Shown in pieces: positions 46,133-57,619 of a DNA stretch of 64,000 nt; positions within the stretch are counted from its first letter, which is position 1; each line of letters starts with the position of its first letter. The notes beneath the pieces were generated by a model. The model saw only the letters and a program-made list of their open reading frames with translations. It was not told where the DNA came from and did no database searches. The stretch spans positions 4,110,001-4,174,000 of the forward strand of contig NC_089241.1 of assembly GCF_000512585.2 (NCBI RefSeq), given 5' to 3'. The translations under genes were made by a program, and so were the position numbers. Source of the DNA: Kwoniella bestiolae CBS 10118. Taxonomy: Eukaryota > Basidiomycota > Tremellomycetes > Tremellales > Cryptococcaceae.

Positions 46133-47014
46133 ATGCATCCCACCACACCCCATCAAACGTGTTCAGTGACACGTCCCCTGGTCAATCATCCTCAACTTGA
46201 GATCCTCACTATTCCACTTGTATACAATGATACACACGATGGTCCCTCTCATGTCGAGTATAGGGTTCACCATCATCAGCGTACGGAAGAGGGAACGATA
46301 CATCGTGGAGATGGCTGGGGGATCATGGATTTAATCATTCTGCCAATCCTCATTTGGGTGGCTTGGAGATTTGAAATATGGACAGATGTCAAAGCTGTGT
46401 TACGAGCACAAGTAAGCTGGGAGAGAGAGACTGTGTGTACAGAACCGACCGCTCTTATAATACTGGAACGAGCTGATGTGATCTTACAGGCCATATGTTC
46501 CGTATGGATCATTCTAGCGATATGTTATATGTACAGTAAATGCAATACCGTCTTATATGGTAAGTCAGAACAAACACCTGACCCTCAGCTGGCCAACTAA
46601 CGGGCGTTGTTGATGGAACGCAGAATCAATCACACCAGTTCCAAATCTAGGTATCCAACTCTCCACGGTCCGTGGTCTATCCTTCCCCCTCCCATCAAAG
46701 CGAGTCCTTATACCCCTAAAATCCTCACACAATTTCATACCCCTCACAGAGGTATCTACCGTAATTCTGAACCAAGCTTTGACGGGATTCTCTGTAAAAT
46801 ATTATCTAGGAGTAGTGAAAACAGACGGCAAGGGTGTGGTGGTGGCTTTCAACGTGAGTGTTCGGTCGACATTGCTGCCCAAGGTATGATGTAATGCTAA
46901 TGCCCATACCAGCACATACGACCCAATTTCGACGTATTGCGAGAGGTCTATCATGGTGTAAGAGAAACCATGTTCAACGAGTATGAGCGTATAACTCCCA
47001 AGAAAAACGGATGA
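46133..47014 (+). CDS. GPI15: PIG-H subunit of GPI-GlcNAc transferase
   Basis: Four exons (46133-46411, 46490-46559, 46624-46853, 46913-47014) give 226 residues. PIG-H/Gpi15 is part of the ER complex that starts GPI-anchor synthesis by adding GlcNAc to phosphatidylinositol. A two-helix hairpin (MDLIILPILIWVAWRFEIW and AICSVWIILAICYMY, about 65-115) precedes the PIG-H domain: ESITPVPNLGIQLSTVRGL, SSHNFIPLTEVSTVILNQAL, FSVKYYLGVVK, NHIRPNFDVLREVYHGVRE. The first intron is 78 nt, divisible by three and open, so it could be read through as coding; splicing it gives the compact hairpin expected for the family. An upstream in-frame ATG at 45968 would add 55 low-complexity residues. The gene is relevant to GPI-anchored products such as the protease at 13096. 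Confidence 0.86.
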
Positions 47015-47061
47015 CCTCAAATGCATTATGTCGAGAAGCCACCAATATAGGGCAATGTTGT

Positions 47062-48586
47062 CTAAGAGATGGAATCGTACGAAGGCGGATTATCATGCGC
47101 ATGAAACGCGATAAGACCATCAGGAGCAAGTCTGCGAGCAGTAACATGATCAGCTCCCATTCATTCTCAATCCCGGCAACACACACCAGATTACTCACCT
47201 CTGATACTTGTGTACCTCCCGGTTCAACTTTCTACTAACGTCCATGCCCAGGAAGACCGACGTCCTATTCCTAATTTCATACCTGCACAATTCCGGCGCG
47301 TTCAGCGCTGCGAGGTTCTGCGCGACATCTTCAACGGGGAAGGGGAACCTCAAATCAAGGCCACGATAGGAATTCCCAAATACGTTGATAACCACTTTCT
47401 CCAAGTTTCTCATCCTATTCAATCCCATATCGGGTATTACAATTTCGTTCACATTTATGAATCCGTTTTCAGTGTTATTTTGTCCGCCGGGTTGTAGGAT
47501 CGTGATGGGGATTTCTAGGTACCAGAGATTTGGGAAATGTTCGTTGATCAATGATATTATTCTGTTGATGTGGGTCAATCGTAATTTACAAATTGGCATA
47601 ATGTGATCAAGTACCAATACCTCTAGTGCCCCATTTCGAATTTCTCCTTCGCCCCCATCAAGCCCAGGTTGAGAATTGGAATATCTGACACAGAAATGCT
47701 CGAGCTCTTCATACTCGAATGGCCTAAGGTTCTTGCAAGTAAGTTTCTTCAATCTCCCCTGTTCTCTCTGTCCGTTGATGGAGGAACATATCCTAGTCAA
47801 TTCTCTGATATCCATCTGCAGATCTTCAATCACGATCCCACATATATCTGGATCCCTCCTCGTTGTGTTCAACAAATAAGCCACAATTTTGTTTTTGAGC
47901 TGATCGTTGATCGTTCCCTCAGCGAACCTCTGAATCATCAATTCTCCATCAACACCCACATCATCCTTCCTAGTATCAATGACAACCTCTATACCCCTTT
48001 TGATTCTCATTCTGCTATCATCCACACCGCGTGTTCTAGAGCTTCTAGATCGTGGTGGTTTCCTCAAGACCATCTGAGAAGTCTTATCAACTCCAAACAA
48101 CCCATCGTCTTCCTTGTGTATAGACCAGTCGTATTTCCTTGATCCCAGCCTAGTTGAGGTGATTCGTCTAGCTTTGAGTAGGTGTGGGAAATTGTCGATA
48201 AGCGATTTGATACATCTCAATTGTGATTTCTCGTCTTTGGGTAGATTTGAATTCGAATCGGTCAATGTGATACCACGTATGGATCCTACGTAGAGCTGCG
48301 CTCGAGGCTATGTATCTCCCCAATATCCATCCATCAGCTGATATATCGAAGTGAGAGCCGAGAGCGTAATTGTACAACGAAGACAACAACTTACCGAGGC
48401 ACTCTTCAGAGCTGCCTGAGCAACTTCATACTTCACATCCCTCCATATCACCCCAGCAGCCAGAGCGAAGAACGATCTCTCCAAGCTGAGCACTCTCCAG
48501 TAATCCGCCGGGTCGAGGAAACCGAGGATGGTAGATATTAGTTCGGGAGTTTGATACACCTTTCTAGCGTTGGTGAGATCCGGCAT
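47062..48586 (-). CDS. F-box-like protein of unknown target
   Basis: Three exons (48586-48395, 48307-47199, 47131-47062) give 456 residues. The N-terminus TPELISTILGFLDPADYWRV followed by ALAAGVIWRDV matches the F-box-like fold that binds Skp1 in SCF ubiquitin ligases. The rest alternates leucine-rich helices with loops (LEVLVLDHIMPICKLRLTHI, LWYLEIPITI, LEKVVINVFG), as in the LRR-like substrate modules that fungi carry in many diverged copies. No substrate can be inferred. Stopping at the end of exon 2 would also give an ORF; I include exon 3 because a GTGAGT donor and a GCTGAT...GCAG acceptor flank it and the frame is kept. Its stop lies 47 nt from the stop of the convergent GPI15. Confidence 0.72.
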
Positions 48587-51500
48587 CTCGATTCGTGAGC
48601 CATAGATACCTTGACAGTATTCGCTATGCTAAGGTGGGGACATGATTGACATGAACAGTACAGTACAGTAAAAGGCAATGAGGGGTGGGAAAGATATCAT
48701 ACGCTATTCGTTTGTTTACAAGTTCCGGGTGGTGGCAAAGTGGAGGTTCGGTGTAGATGGGAATGTGGCAAAAGTAGTAACACCTCCTTTGGTTGAGGCA
48801 AGACATGCAGCTTTGGTTTACAGCAAGTGAGGATTATGCATATATTGATGCCAACAAGATACAGATGAGTATAAACGTGTGATAAATACAAACACCACAG
48901 TTACTTTGGTCGAGATGTCAGATTGCCTTAGTCGACCAAGTTGAGCAATATCGTTCAACTTCCGGGTTTCCTGCACAGCGAGTGTACCGTGAAGCACCGC
49001 AGTACTTCTCTAGGTGAGAGTGCCATCGTCGCTCATCATGAGCGGGCAGACATGTCCAGCCGATGATAGTACCGGTAACGACATTATCGTATGTCGAAGG
49101 TGCGTCTTGTTATCCTCAGTCATAGGATAGATATCCGACCGTCCAACGATGACGGGCTTGGCTTGACACCTTGCTCTGCGTCGCACAGCCATTCTCGATC
49201 TTCTATCATCCTTAAATTCCGTACGAACTCACCAGAATCCCATATATAGTGACCGCCGCTAGTCGTACTTAGCTTATATACATCAAGTATCATGAATCCC
49301 GCCGTTGGGCTCAGCAAGTCCCTTCGGTCCCAGTGGTATTGTGAATCGTGAGAAGCTGCTGGACAGCTATCCGCAACTGTTCATCAATAATACTGGATTT
49401 TGATCAACGACTTCGTTGCCTCACGTGACCTCCCACCGGTCCGTCAGCCTGTTCCACCAGAATCAGAAGACCAGTCCATCCATCGACCATGGAATCAAAG
49501 CTCCGATCTATGAAGCAGACCATCAAGATCAACTTGACTTGACTAACACGGCCTCTGATGATGATCACGTCCACAAACATTCCGACATACACGGATCTGA
49601 CCTCATCAGCACATGCATCGTGTCGATCTCTCACAGAGGCGCTGTTGACGCCTCTCCGACATGACCGGCTAAGGGGTAGGCTGAAACGTCGAAATTATGA
49701 GAATGTTAAGGGGAGGAGTGCGTAATCCTTTGGTCGTTTTTCGATGTGGGACGTCACTGTAATTGGTATACATCAACGCGCAAGTATCCTTCCTAGACGC
49801 ATGTCCAGCTGAGCGTCACCATTGAGGCCACTCTATTGGTGGCCAAGCTACCCTCTTGTACAGCGTCTTGTCATAATGATCGTACATGGGACCATCGATA
49901 TATCATGGAAAAGGTTTGCGGAAAACACCAACAAGACGAACGTTCGTTCTCGGATGCAATTCTTCAGCTAGATGCTTACGACTATCAAGCACCCTTTCCG
50001 GCGTTTGAAACGCATGACTTGCGTACACGCAGATTGGTCGTTACGACCGGCTTCAGAAGACGATCTAAAGACAAGCATGATTCTAACGTTTTAGAGCACC
50101 CAGGTCGAGTCGTGTATCCGGATAAATCGGGTCGCGTGACATCCTCAAGGTCGTATGAGTTAGTCTCAGTTCCCGATTGCACAGTCTACACCTGCACAAC
50201 TTACCAAAAGGGGACATCTATTCACACCTCATCTTACCTCCACCACCAACTGGTACTTGTGACAAGCTTAAAGCGATTTAAGCGAGATGATCACAGCTGA
50301 AAGCAGCTGGAATGGGATTAGAGGTTGAAAGGGATCTGGATGGATACCAGGGCGATGACGATGACGATGGCATGCCTTCCCCGATGTGCAGCTCAGCCAT
50401 ATCACAATGAGGAAAGTCTCGGACGAGAAACGTCGCTTCGCATCGTTCACGCACGCACAGCCAAGGGCCAAGGGTGTACGAGTACGCTCTGCATGGCATG
50501 GCGTACATCTTACTCATACAAGCAGGAAGGTACCGTACGACATGAACAGACGTTCAATTAGGGTTAAATTTAACACTACTTTCGGAGATCTGTCTGTCAT
50601 TTGACCGATCGGGATGTGCCCACCCGACCTAAAAAGGAAGTTGCAGTGTTGTACCTGAACAGCAGAGTTGACGTGACGTAAAGGCGAAGAGGATGTTGAA
50701 ATGCTATTACTCGGCAATGCCTGAGCAGTCTTCTGGATAGGGGAAGAGAGCGCTGTAATGAGGTCACGGTCTTGCGCGTAGCGAGTGCTGAGACTGGGAG
50801 GGTACTGTGTGAAGAAAAGGCATGACTCACTCTGAGAAGGTCATATCCTTGTTTCATCCGTACAGCATGTTACAAGCATATGTAGTCCTACGTCCGTCTC
50901 TTCCGTTCCATTAACCGTCTATAAACGAGCTCATTTGATTCCTTCTGATTGGTCTTTCTCTGGCATATGGGTTTGTTGAGATCTCGCTTTATGCAATTAT
51001 GAAATCATATTTCGGTTTGACTAAGGTTATTGGGGTTTACCGTTTACGATATCCCAGGGGTGAAAAGGCTGAAACGAAGACGTTGCTTGCCGAAGATGCA
51101 TGAGATGGGATCTAAGATATATGACGCGCTGCACATGAGAAAGAGGCTTGAGAAGTGCTGTGCTTTGGGGGTTTTCTACGTACCAAGACTCGAAATATGC
51201 TTGCTCGCTTGAACGCTCACACTCACCTGATGGAATCCCTTTTTCCTGTTTTACCGATTTGTATCTGCCCAGTCGTCGATCCGTGATCGAAAGCTTGTGT
51301 GTGTCGCCTGGGTACAGTAGTCTATTTATCCATTTCGGAAGCTGTTTTCCTTGAGGCAGAAGGCCTGAATCTTGTCATAGGATGAATGCCGAATCGTGTA
51401 AAAGGCTGTCACACTATAATCTATTTATACCACATGCGTTGTTTATCCTGTTACAACCGTAAGAGCTCATCGCGTGTGCGATTGTATCGTGAACATTCAC

Positions 51501-53013
51501 ATCACTTGAGACCATCTCCCCCTCATGGGGAGGTATGATGCAGATTCGTCTCGCAGGTGGGTGGGTGTGTCACAAGTAGTTACCGCACCCAAAACACAAA
51601 TATAGTTATCGGCAAATGAAATGAGGATGAAAAAATTTCCCTTATTTGGGAAACGAAACAACCCAGAGGCGGAAGAGCAGAGAGAGTGCATTAAGCCATT
51701 ACGCAATACGCTAAAGCACATGCACAGGCATTCTCAAGAACAAGAAGAGCGGGAATATCGCTGGAAAGGAGCAAGGCAAAGATACCCTACCCTATGAGGG
51801 GAGAGCAGAGGGAAGGGCAAGTGGAAAAGGGTATTTCCGTCACCCAAGTCATACCTACAAATGTAAGACTTGATCCCTTCCTCCCCCAAAATAAATGCAT
51901 CGAACTGCTGCGGCTTTAGCTTTTCCATCACTTAACGATCCACACACACCTTACGAACTGTGTTGCAGCACATATCTTGTAGTTTAGCCTATTTTTCCGG
52001 CTTCTGAAGGTTAATGACTCTGAATCATATATCTCATCTGGCATTTAAGCATTATACGAGTAGGGAGTAGATCATACCTCCTGCTGCTGTGGAAACAAGG
52101 AAGCAAATTTAGATCCCAAGAGGAGAGTACATACTACCAACGAGGGTTATGCCGACGACAAGCGAAGGAAAAAGGAATCAAAATTAAAATTGGATGGAAC
52201 GTCAACAAGGAAAGAATGCAGGATTAGAAGTGTAAACGAAAAGAAACTTAAATACTTTGATTTTCCTCTCGACAGATCTCGTCTAAATCCCCCTTTCCCA
52301 TTTTGATTTCGCAGTGCCAGTACTGTAAAAGTCGATCTTCTATCTCTATCTATCTCTCCACCTCTTCGTATATAAACCTAGGTTCTATCTACCTCGACAA
52401 ATCGATATACAATTCGATCTCATCATTCTTCCTTCTCTATCCACTCAACATCATTCAGCTGGAAAAGATCCATGTATCCCTAGACATTCGTTAGGAACTT
52501 CCCAGCCAAGCGAATCCAACGCAATACAAGATACATCAACTTGAACTCTCAATTCAATCGAAGCAATCAAGATTAAACTTTTCTCCACGAATTACCCCTA
52601 TTCCGATTGAGATACTGTATCATATCCCCATTTGGACTCGAATCCAGTCGCAGGAAGAGAGAAAGACAGAAAAAACGAAAAGAAGGTTGTGTCCATTAGA
52701 CTTGATATTTAGACGTCAGACGTTTAATAACCTTAGTTCCGTGAGTTGATCAAGAGGGAGGCACCTTACTCTGATCGACCTGGACTTGGTTTTGCATTGA
52801 TCGAGGTTTACGACGACGATCATTCGACATTAGTAATATATATAAAGGGAGAAATCAACCTTTACTTGAATAAAAAGAGCAAAGTGGAGATCAAGAAGCA
52901 TATCATTCAACGACAATCGTCCCAAAGGAACCTATAAGATCGGACCCCCTGCATTACATTGCGCCCAAACCATCAAAATCATCATCACCATCACCACCAC
53001 CACCACCACCACC

Positions 53014-53047
<34 letters not shown>

Positions 53048-53221
53048 CTTTCTCCATCGCACACACACACTCACACTAGCATACACACTACACACTAAAC
53101 ACACTCTGTTATCCTTAACGCTAACAACCTATTCTACATCTTCCTCTGGTCACATCCTCTTCCCCCCTCTTAACACTTTTCTTCTCGCGTTCTATCCTTG
53201 AAATACACCACACCACCCACC
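48587..53221. other. 4.6-kb gene-free region upstream of the WOPR regulator
   Basis: I could not support any gene here. The longest frames (about 154 codons at 49836, 82-86 codons elsewhere) lack domains, and flanking splice signals do not extend them. From about 52260 the sequence becomes CT/CA-rich like a transcribed leader, with several short ATG frames (e.g. 52303-52494, 52746-52937) that would be uORFs. It ends in a CAC/CAT microsatellite. The upstream part includes the F-box gene promoter. An unannotated non-coding RNA is possible but not demonstrable by eye. Confidence 0.5.
52975..53048 (+). repeat. (CAC)n/(CAT)n microsatellite
   Basis: About 24 trinucleotide units, CAT then a pure CAC run then CAT again, 175-250 nt before the WOPR ATG. 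It produces a false poly-histidine ORF. Confidence 0.95.
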
Positions 53222-55116
53222 ATGGAGATGTACCAAGGCTCATCAACGCAGCAGCCCGCTGCCATCTGTGCGCTCAAGTCGCCTGTCGATGCGTAAGTAA
53301 AACCATCTGCCGTCTACCTCGTCGAGTCTCGTCGAATACATGCTAATCTTTTTTATTTCGCAGTATCCACATCCTCGAAGCTGTAAGATTGGGTATAGTC
53401 CCTCGAGTGACGAGGCGTCTCACAGGTCATGAGAGAGCGATGATCAGACCAGGTACCGTCTGGGTATGGGAAGAGGGTGAGTCGATGATATCTCATATCG
53501 CCTTCCTTCCTGGAGATAAAATGAGCTGACGAGAGAAATCACCAACAGAGGAGACCAACATGCGTAGATGGACTGATGGGAGGAGATGGGGTGCTTCCAG
53601 AGTAGGAGGAGGCGGTTTCCTGGTTTACACCGAGTGAGTCTAGGATCTATGGTCCACCACCATTGCTTCACAACACTGACGATATCATTACAGGTCATCC
53701 GAATCACATTCCCCACCGCCTGCTCGATCCGATTCACCCTACGGCCAACACAACGGCTACTATCCCGGACCCTCTTCGTCCCGTCGTCAGGAGAGCTTGA
53801 TCAAGCAAACCTATTCTACATCCATGACTCACCCAGTCACCGGTAAATTGAAGAAGTTTCACGTAGTAGCCTACTCAAGTAAACACAATCCTCAAGGCGA
53901 CGCTCATAATCCACTACCATTACCTCACCAACTGCCCGCGTTGGCATCACTCCGAGTCACACCGGGAATATGGCCAGAATGGGAGCATCGGAGAGAGCAG
54001 GAATTCGGAGCGACAGGTAGAAGACCACCTTCCGCCTCATCATCCTCATCGAACTTCATGCCTCCATCCCAATCTGCCCCAGTCACTGCTGTATCCTCAC
54101 CCAATGGACCACCCTACTCCGTGGTGGTTCCGCCAACCGCCTTCCCTGCCTCTGGTCATCCACCCTCACCACGGAACGATGGTGGGAACGGGAATGGCAT
54201 GTATGGTCGACCTTTCCCACCACCGCCGCCTATATACCCTCGAAACGGATATGACGATAGGAATTCACCCGCGCTACCGCCTCTTCCTCCCCAGGGGAAC
54301 CTTAGAGGTCCATCCGCCCCGTACCCTCAACCGCCCCCAAGGCGCGATCAGTACGACACCTCTGCAGGATACCCTGGACGACACATGTCAGTCCCGCCCA
54401 TGTACCCCAACCAGCCTCCCCCGGGGTCAGAAAGGTTCCATCCATACGGTATGCAATCTCGAAATACCAACAGGGTGACATCCTACCCTCCGCCATCAGC
54501 TTCCATCCCTTCTACCCCTACGGACCGGGAGATGGGCTCGCCCTCACAGCAATATCCTTTTGCCTACTCCCGACCAGATAGTAGAGGGTACGAGACCAAA
54601 CCGAACCCTGAAAGATTATCGCCCGAAACTACCTTCAGAGCTGATGGAAATACAGATCCTAGGAGGTATCCATCAAATAACGAGAATGGCACAGGTACAG
54701 GACATTCCAGACAGGTATCCAACGCTTCTGCCTCTGCTTCTCGGGCTGAGGGATCGCCCACGCAGAATTCACCAAATACATCAAGCAGATTACAGCCCCC
54801 TTCCAACTCTACGAACGACCTCGGTCTGGCAGCTGCCTCGGGGAGATCACCCAAGATGTCCATTTCTTCTACACTGCTCAATACCCCCGGAACGGGGACA
54901 GCAGGACAGGGGGTGACACTACCGCCATTGAGGACGACGCTGGATAAGCCCAATGGGTCTGTGTTACCTTCCCCTGGAGGGGGAGTCAGTCCAGGTGCAA
55001 GGAGTGGGAGTGTCAGCGATAGTCCGAATAATGAGCTCAAGAAGGATTGGCAGGGCAAGGGAGCGAATGAAGATGCTAGGCAGTTGGGTGAGCTTGGGAG
55101 GAGAGTGGTTCTGTAA
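53222..55116 (+). CDS. WOPR-domain transcriptional regulator (Wor1/Ryp1/Gti1 family)
   Basis: Four exons (53222-53292, 53364-53476, 53549-53633, 53694-55116) give 563 residues. WOPR proteins are fungal DNA-binding master regulators of morphology: Wor1 in Candida, Ryp1 in Histoplasma, Gti1/Pac2 in S. pombe. The first WOPR half is DAIHILEAVRLGIVPRVTRR...VWVWEEEETNMRRWTDGRRW with ASRVGGGGFLVYTE (about 22-90). The second half is LIKQTYSTSM...LKKFHVVAYSSKHNP (about 125-165). RWTDGRRWGASR is the invariant core. The C-terminal 390 residues are Pro/Ser/Gly/Tyr-rich and disordered. The ATG sits in CACCATGG, a near-ideal context. The 2-4 kb of upstream sequence without genes resembles the long regulatory region known for WOR1. 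Confidence 0.93.
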
Positions 55117-55497
55117 TTGATGAATGGGAGAGAACATCGATATGTATAATTTAGATTGAATATGAGACACACATGGAGAATGAGACTTTTCGTTACATGC
55201 ATTTACAGTTTAACAAGAGCTTAGATCGTATAGCCCAGCTATGCGCGATCAATTTGTTTCACGATGCTCGTGGCAGCGCAAATATGACGATTTTGTTCAA
55301 TGGTATCTTACAACGATGCATCAGCTTGAGAATACGTCTTGACAGCTTTATGATGAATGAGTGGAAGAAAGCAAGCAAAATGAAGTACAATAAAACCAAA
55401 GTGGGAATGCAGAGTAAACAGGGAAATATAATGAGGGTATACTGCTATAAAAGTTCGTTGAATTCACCCATGTCCTGTTCACAATCCCCGTGAAACT
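55117..55497. other. Convergent intergenic region, WOPR / DCAF7
   Basis: 381 nt of 3' flanks; no exon is supported. Confidence 0.6.
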
Positions 55498-57202
55498 CTA
55501 CATAGCCAGGACGTTCAACCTCCCACCACTCACGCACCCCACCCAATCGCCTTTCTCGGAGAACGCCAGATTATTAATCTCGTTCTCAGCTGTCCACCCT
55601 CTCACAGGGAGGATCTCCAATGGATCCCCACCACTACTGTTATTGCTCTGTGAAGCGGTGGATTCACCCCTCGAAATGGATCTCCCGCGATTACGCGATT
55701 CGGGTGTGATGGGCGGTGACAACGTGTCGTACGAATTTGGATTCGTCGTTGTATTGGAGCGAGAGGGTTTGGTGTTTGATGTGGATGGGGGTCGGGATTC
55801 AGGTAGTGGGGAGGTGAGGTCGTAGAGGAGTAGTTGGGAATCGTCGCCTGTACAGCCGATCAGTGTCTGACCATGTCTGGAGAAGATGAGTTGACCTACC
55901 ACAGCTCGCTATCCATCCTCCGCCCGTCGAGTCGCCTCGTCCCGGAGCACCCCACGCCACTGCACCAAGCGGAGCAGAGTGTCCCCCGAGCTCAGCAACG
56001 GGTTGTCCTGGGCTTCTCATATCGAGGACGAGAATTTTCGAATCGTCCAATCCGAAACATGCCATCATGTGTCTATTTCGACGTTGCGCATGATCAGCAT
56101 GAGGATACCCTGATCGGCAACAAAGGGAGGGATCACTCACTGCTCTTTCTTGCTGAATGCTATTCTGGCCAGAGGTGTATCTTTACTTGATTCATATAGG
56201 ATCGTAGAATGTTCTAATTGTCGTAGATCGAATGCACGTAGAGAACCGTCCGCTCCGACAGAGACGAATATATCTGATGAGTGTGGGAGCCATGATCTGA
56301 AAGGCACATGTGGGTGTCAGTACATATCCAACAATGTGGGACCCAAACTTCACTCACAGATCATATACTGCTCTATCATGAGCTATAAGCTGAGTTTTAG
56401 CTTGAGAGGTATTGATATCCCAGTAAGTAGCTGTGGTGTCTATCGAGCAAGTTACAATTGATTGCGTAGAGATAGGATTCCAGCTGAAGGAAGTGACGGG
56501 TGGTAATGACGAATGGGGCATTTTGCTCTATCGTCACACCCTTCCAGTCAACCAACGCCTAAGTAATACCATAGCCGCAAGAAACAAGGAACTCACGTTG
56601 GTCAAGACACTCCTACTTTTCACTGTATAGCTACCTTCCCCCGAATCCGTCCATCCATTGTTCCCCTTATTGACATACCCCGTATCATTCCCATTCCACT
56701 CTTTGGCGACCTCGTAAATCCTCAAAGCATCACCCGAAGTAGCTATCAACTCGCCCCTCCCTCCACCATCCTCGTACCCCACGGAGGACAATGATTCTCT
56801 AGGTTCCCATCCCACTTTAGTCGCTGGAAAATTGAGGGAATGACTGGTCAGCTGCTGGAAATCGCTTGAACCGGATGATGAGGGTTGGTTGTAATGGCTA
56901 TGATGGTGATGGTGGTGATGATGCGATTGTTGTTGCTTTTGATCAACTACGATGAGCTTGTTGGTAGAGGAAGTGGATACGGTGGTGAGGGCTATGCGGA
57001 AGGGATGGGAGGGAGAGTTGGAGAATGATATGCCGTATAGCGGGTCTGCAAGAGAAGTCAGCCGGTGAAAGGAAAGGCATATATTCATTACTGAGAATTC
57101 CGCATTGCGCTGTCGGTCCTTGGATGACAGGAGGTTGGCTTGAGGAAGGAGAAGGTGGAACTCACAGTTCGTGTCATACTGAAGCAGCCGCTGGGATGAC
57201 AT
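55498..57202 (-). CDS. WD40 protein DCAF7/WDR68-like
   Basis: Six exons (57202-57166, 57045-56597, 56527-56358, 56296-56141, 56072-55900, 55847-55498) give 444 residues. DCAF7/WDR68 (AN11/TTG1 relatives) is a WD40 scaffold for DYRK kinases and a DDB1-CUL4 adaptor. Family stretches: LPPVTSFSWNPISTQSIVTC, IDTTATYWDI, KTQLIAHDRAVYDLSWLPH, VSVGADGSLRAFDLRQLEHS, LARIAFSKKEQHMMACFGLD, KILVLDMRSPGQPVAELGGH, LGAVAWGAP and WTAENEINNLAFS. Compared with the 342-residue human protein, two low-complexity insertions stand out: a QQQS plus eight-histidine loop in the first blade (about 45-65) and a 70-residue Ser/Thr/Asn/Pro-rich loop before the last blade (about 335-405). The blade cores around them are intact. 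Confidence 0.9.
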
Positions 57203-57619
57203 GGTGACTATTCTCCTCTAGCTACCTGCTGGAGAACACCACCACGATGTCCTGGTCCGATATGTGTAAGAGAGTCGGGCTTCTGAATATACAACGTTCG
57301 TGTTCCCGGGTATACTTGTTGCAGGGTACTTTTGTGAGACACTTTTCTCTTCTCTTCCTCTGCACACTTATGGGTACAGTCTGTGAGTTTCTTTCGTTGC
57401 TCTTGTTGTATTCTGAGGTAGATGTGATGAGGAAGAAAGTGAGGAGATATGGATACTGCGTTGAAGATGACCTACTTTTCGACATGACCATAGTTCGCGT
57501 TCATCATCCACCCGCTCGGTAACTGAAACACCACAAACACGTGGCACATGGGTGCTGGCGAAGCCAAATCACGTGATCAAAGTCAGCGGCAAACAGTTAC
57601 AACGACAGCGAGAGTGACA
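57203..57619. promoter_or_regulatory. Divergent promoter DCAF7 / UPF2
   Basis: 417 nt between divergent starts with two CACGTG-like palindromes (ACACGTGG near 57538 and TCACGTGA near 57570), E-box sites for bHLH factors. No exon is supported. Confidence 0.55.
57538..57576. promoter_or_regulatory. Two CACGTG E-boxes in the DCAF7/UPF2 promoter
   Basis: CACGTG occurs twice about 32 nt apart, 45-80 nt before the UPF2 ATG. In fungi CACGTG binds Cbf1- or Pho4-type bHLH proteins. Confidence 0.6.

Noticed and set aside
49836..50300. 154-codon open frame in the large gap
   Set aside because: No domain, no signal peptide, and no splice sites that extend it; composition looks like random frame in intergenic DNA.
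52959..53201. Poly-histidine open frame
   Set aside because: It is produced by the CAC/CAT microsatellite in the WOPR leader, not a protein gene.
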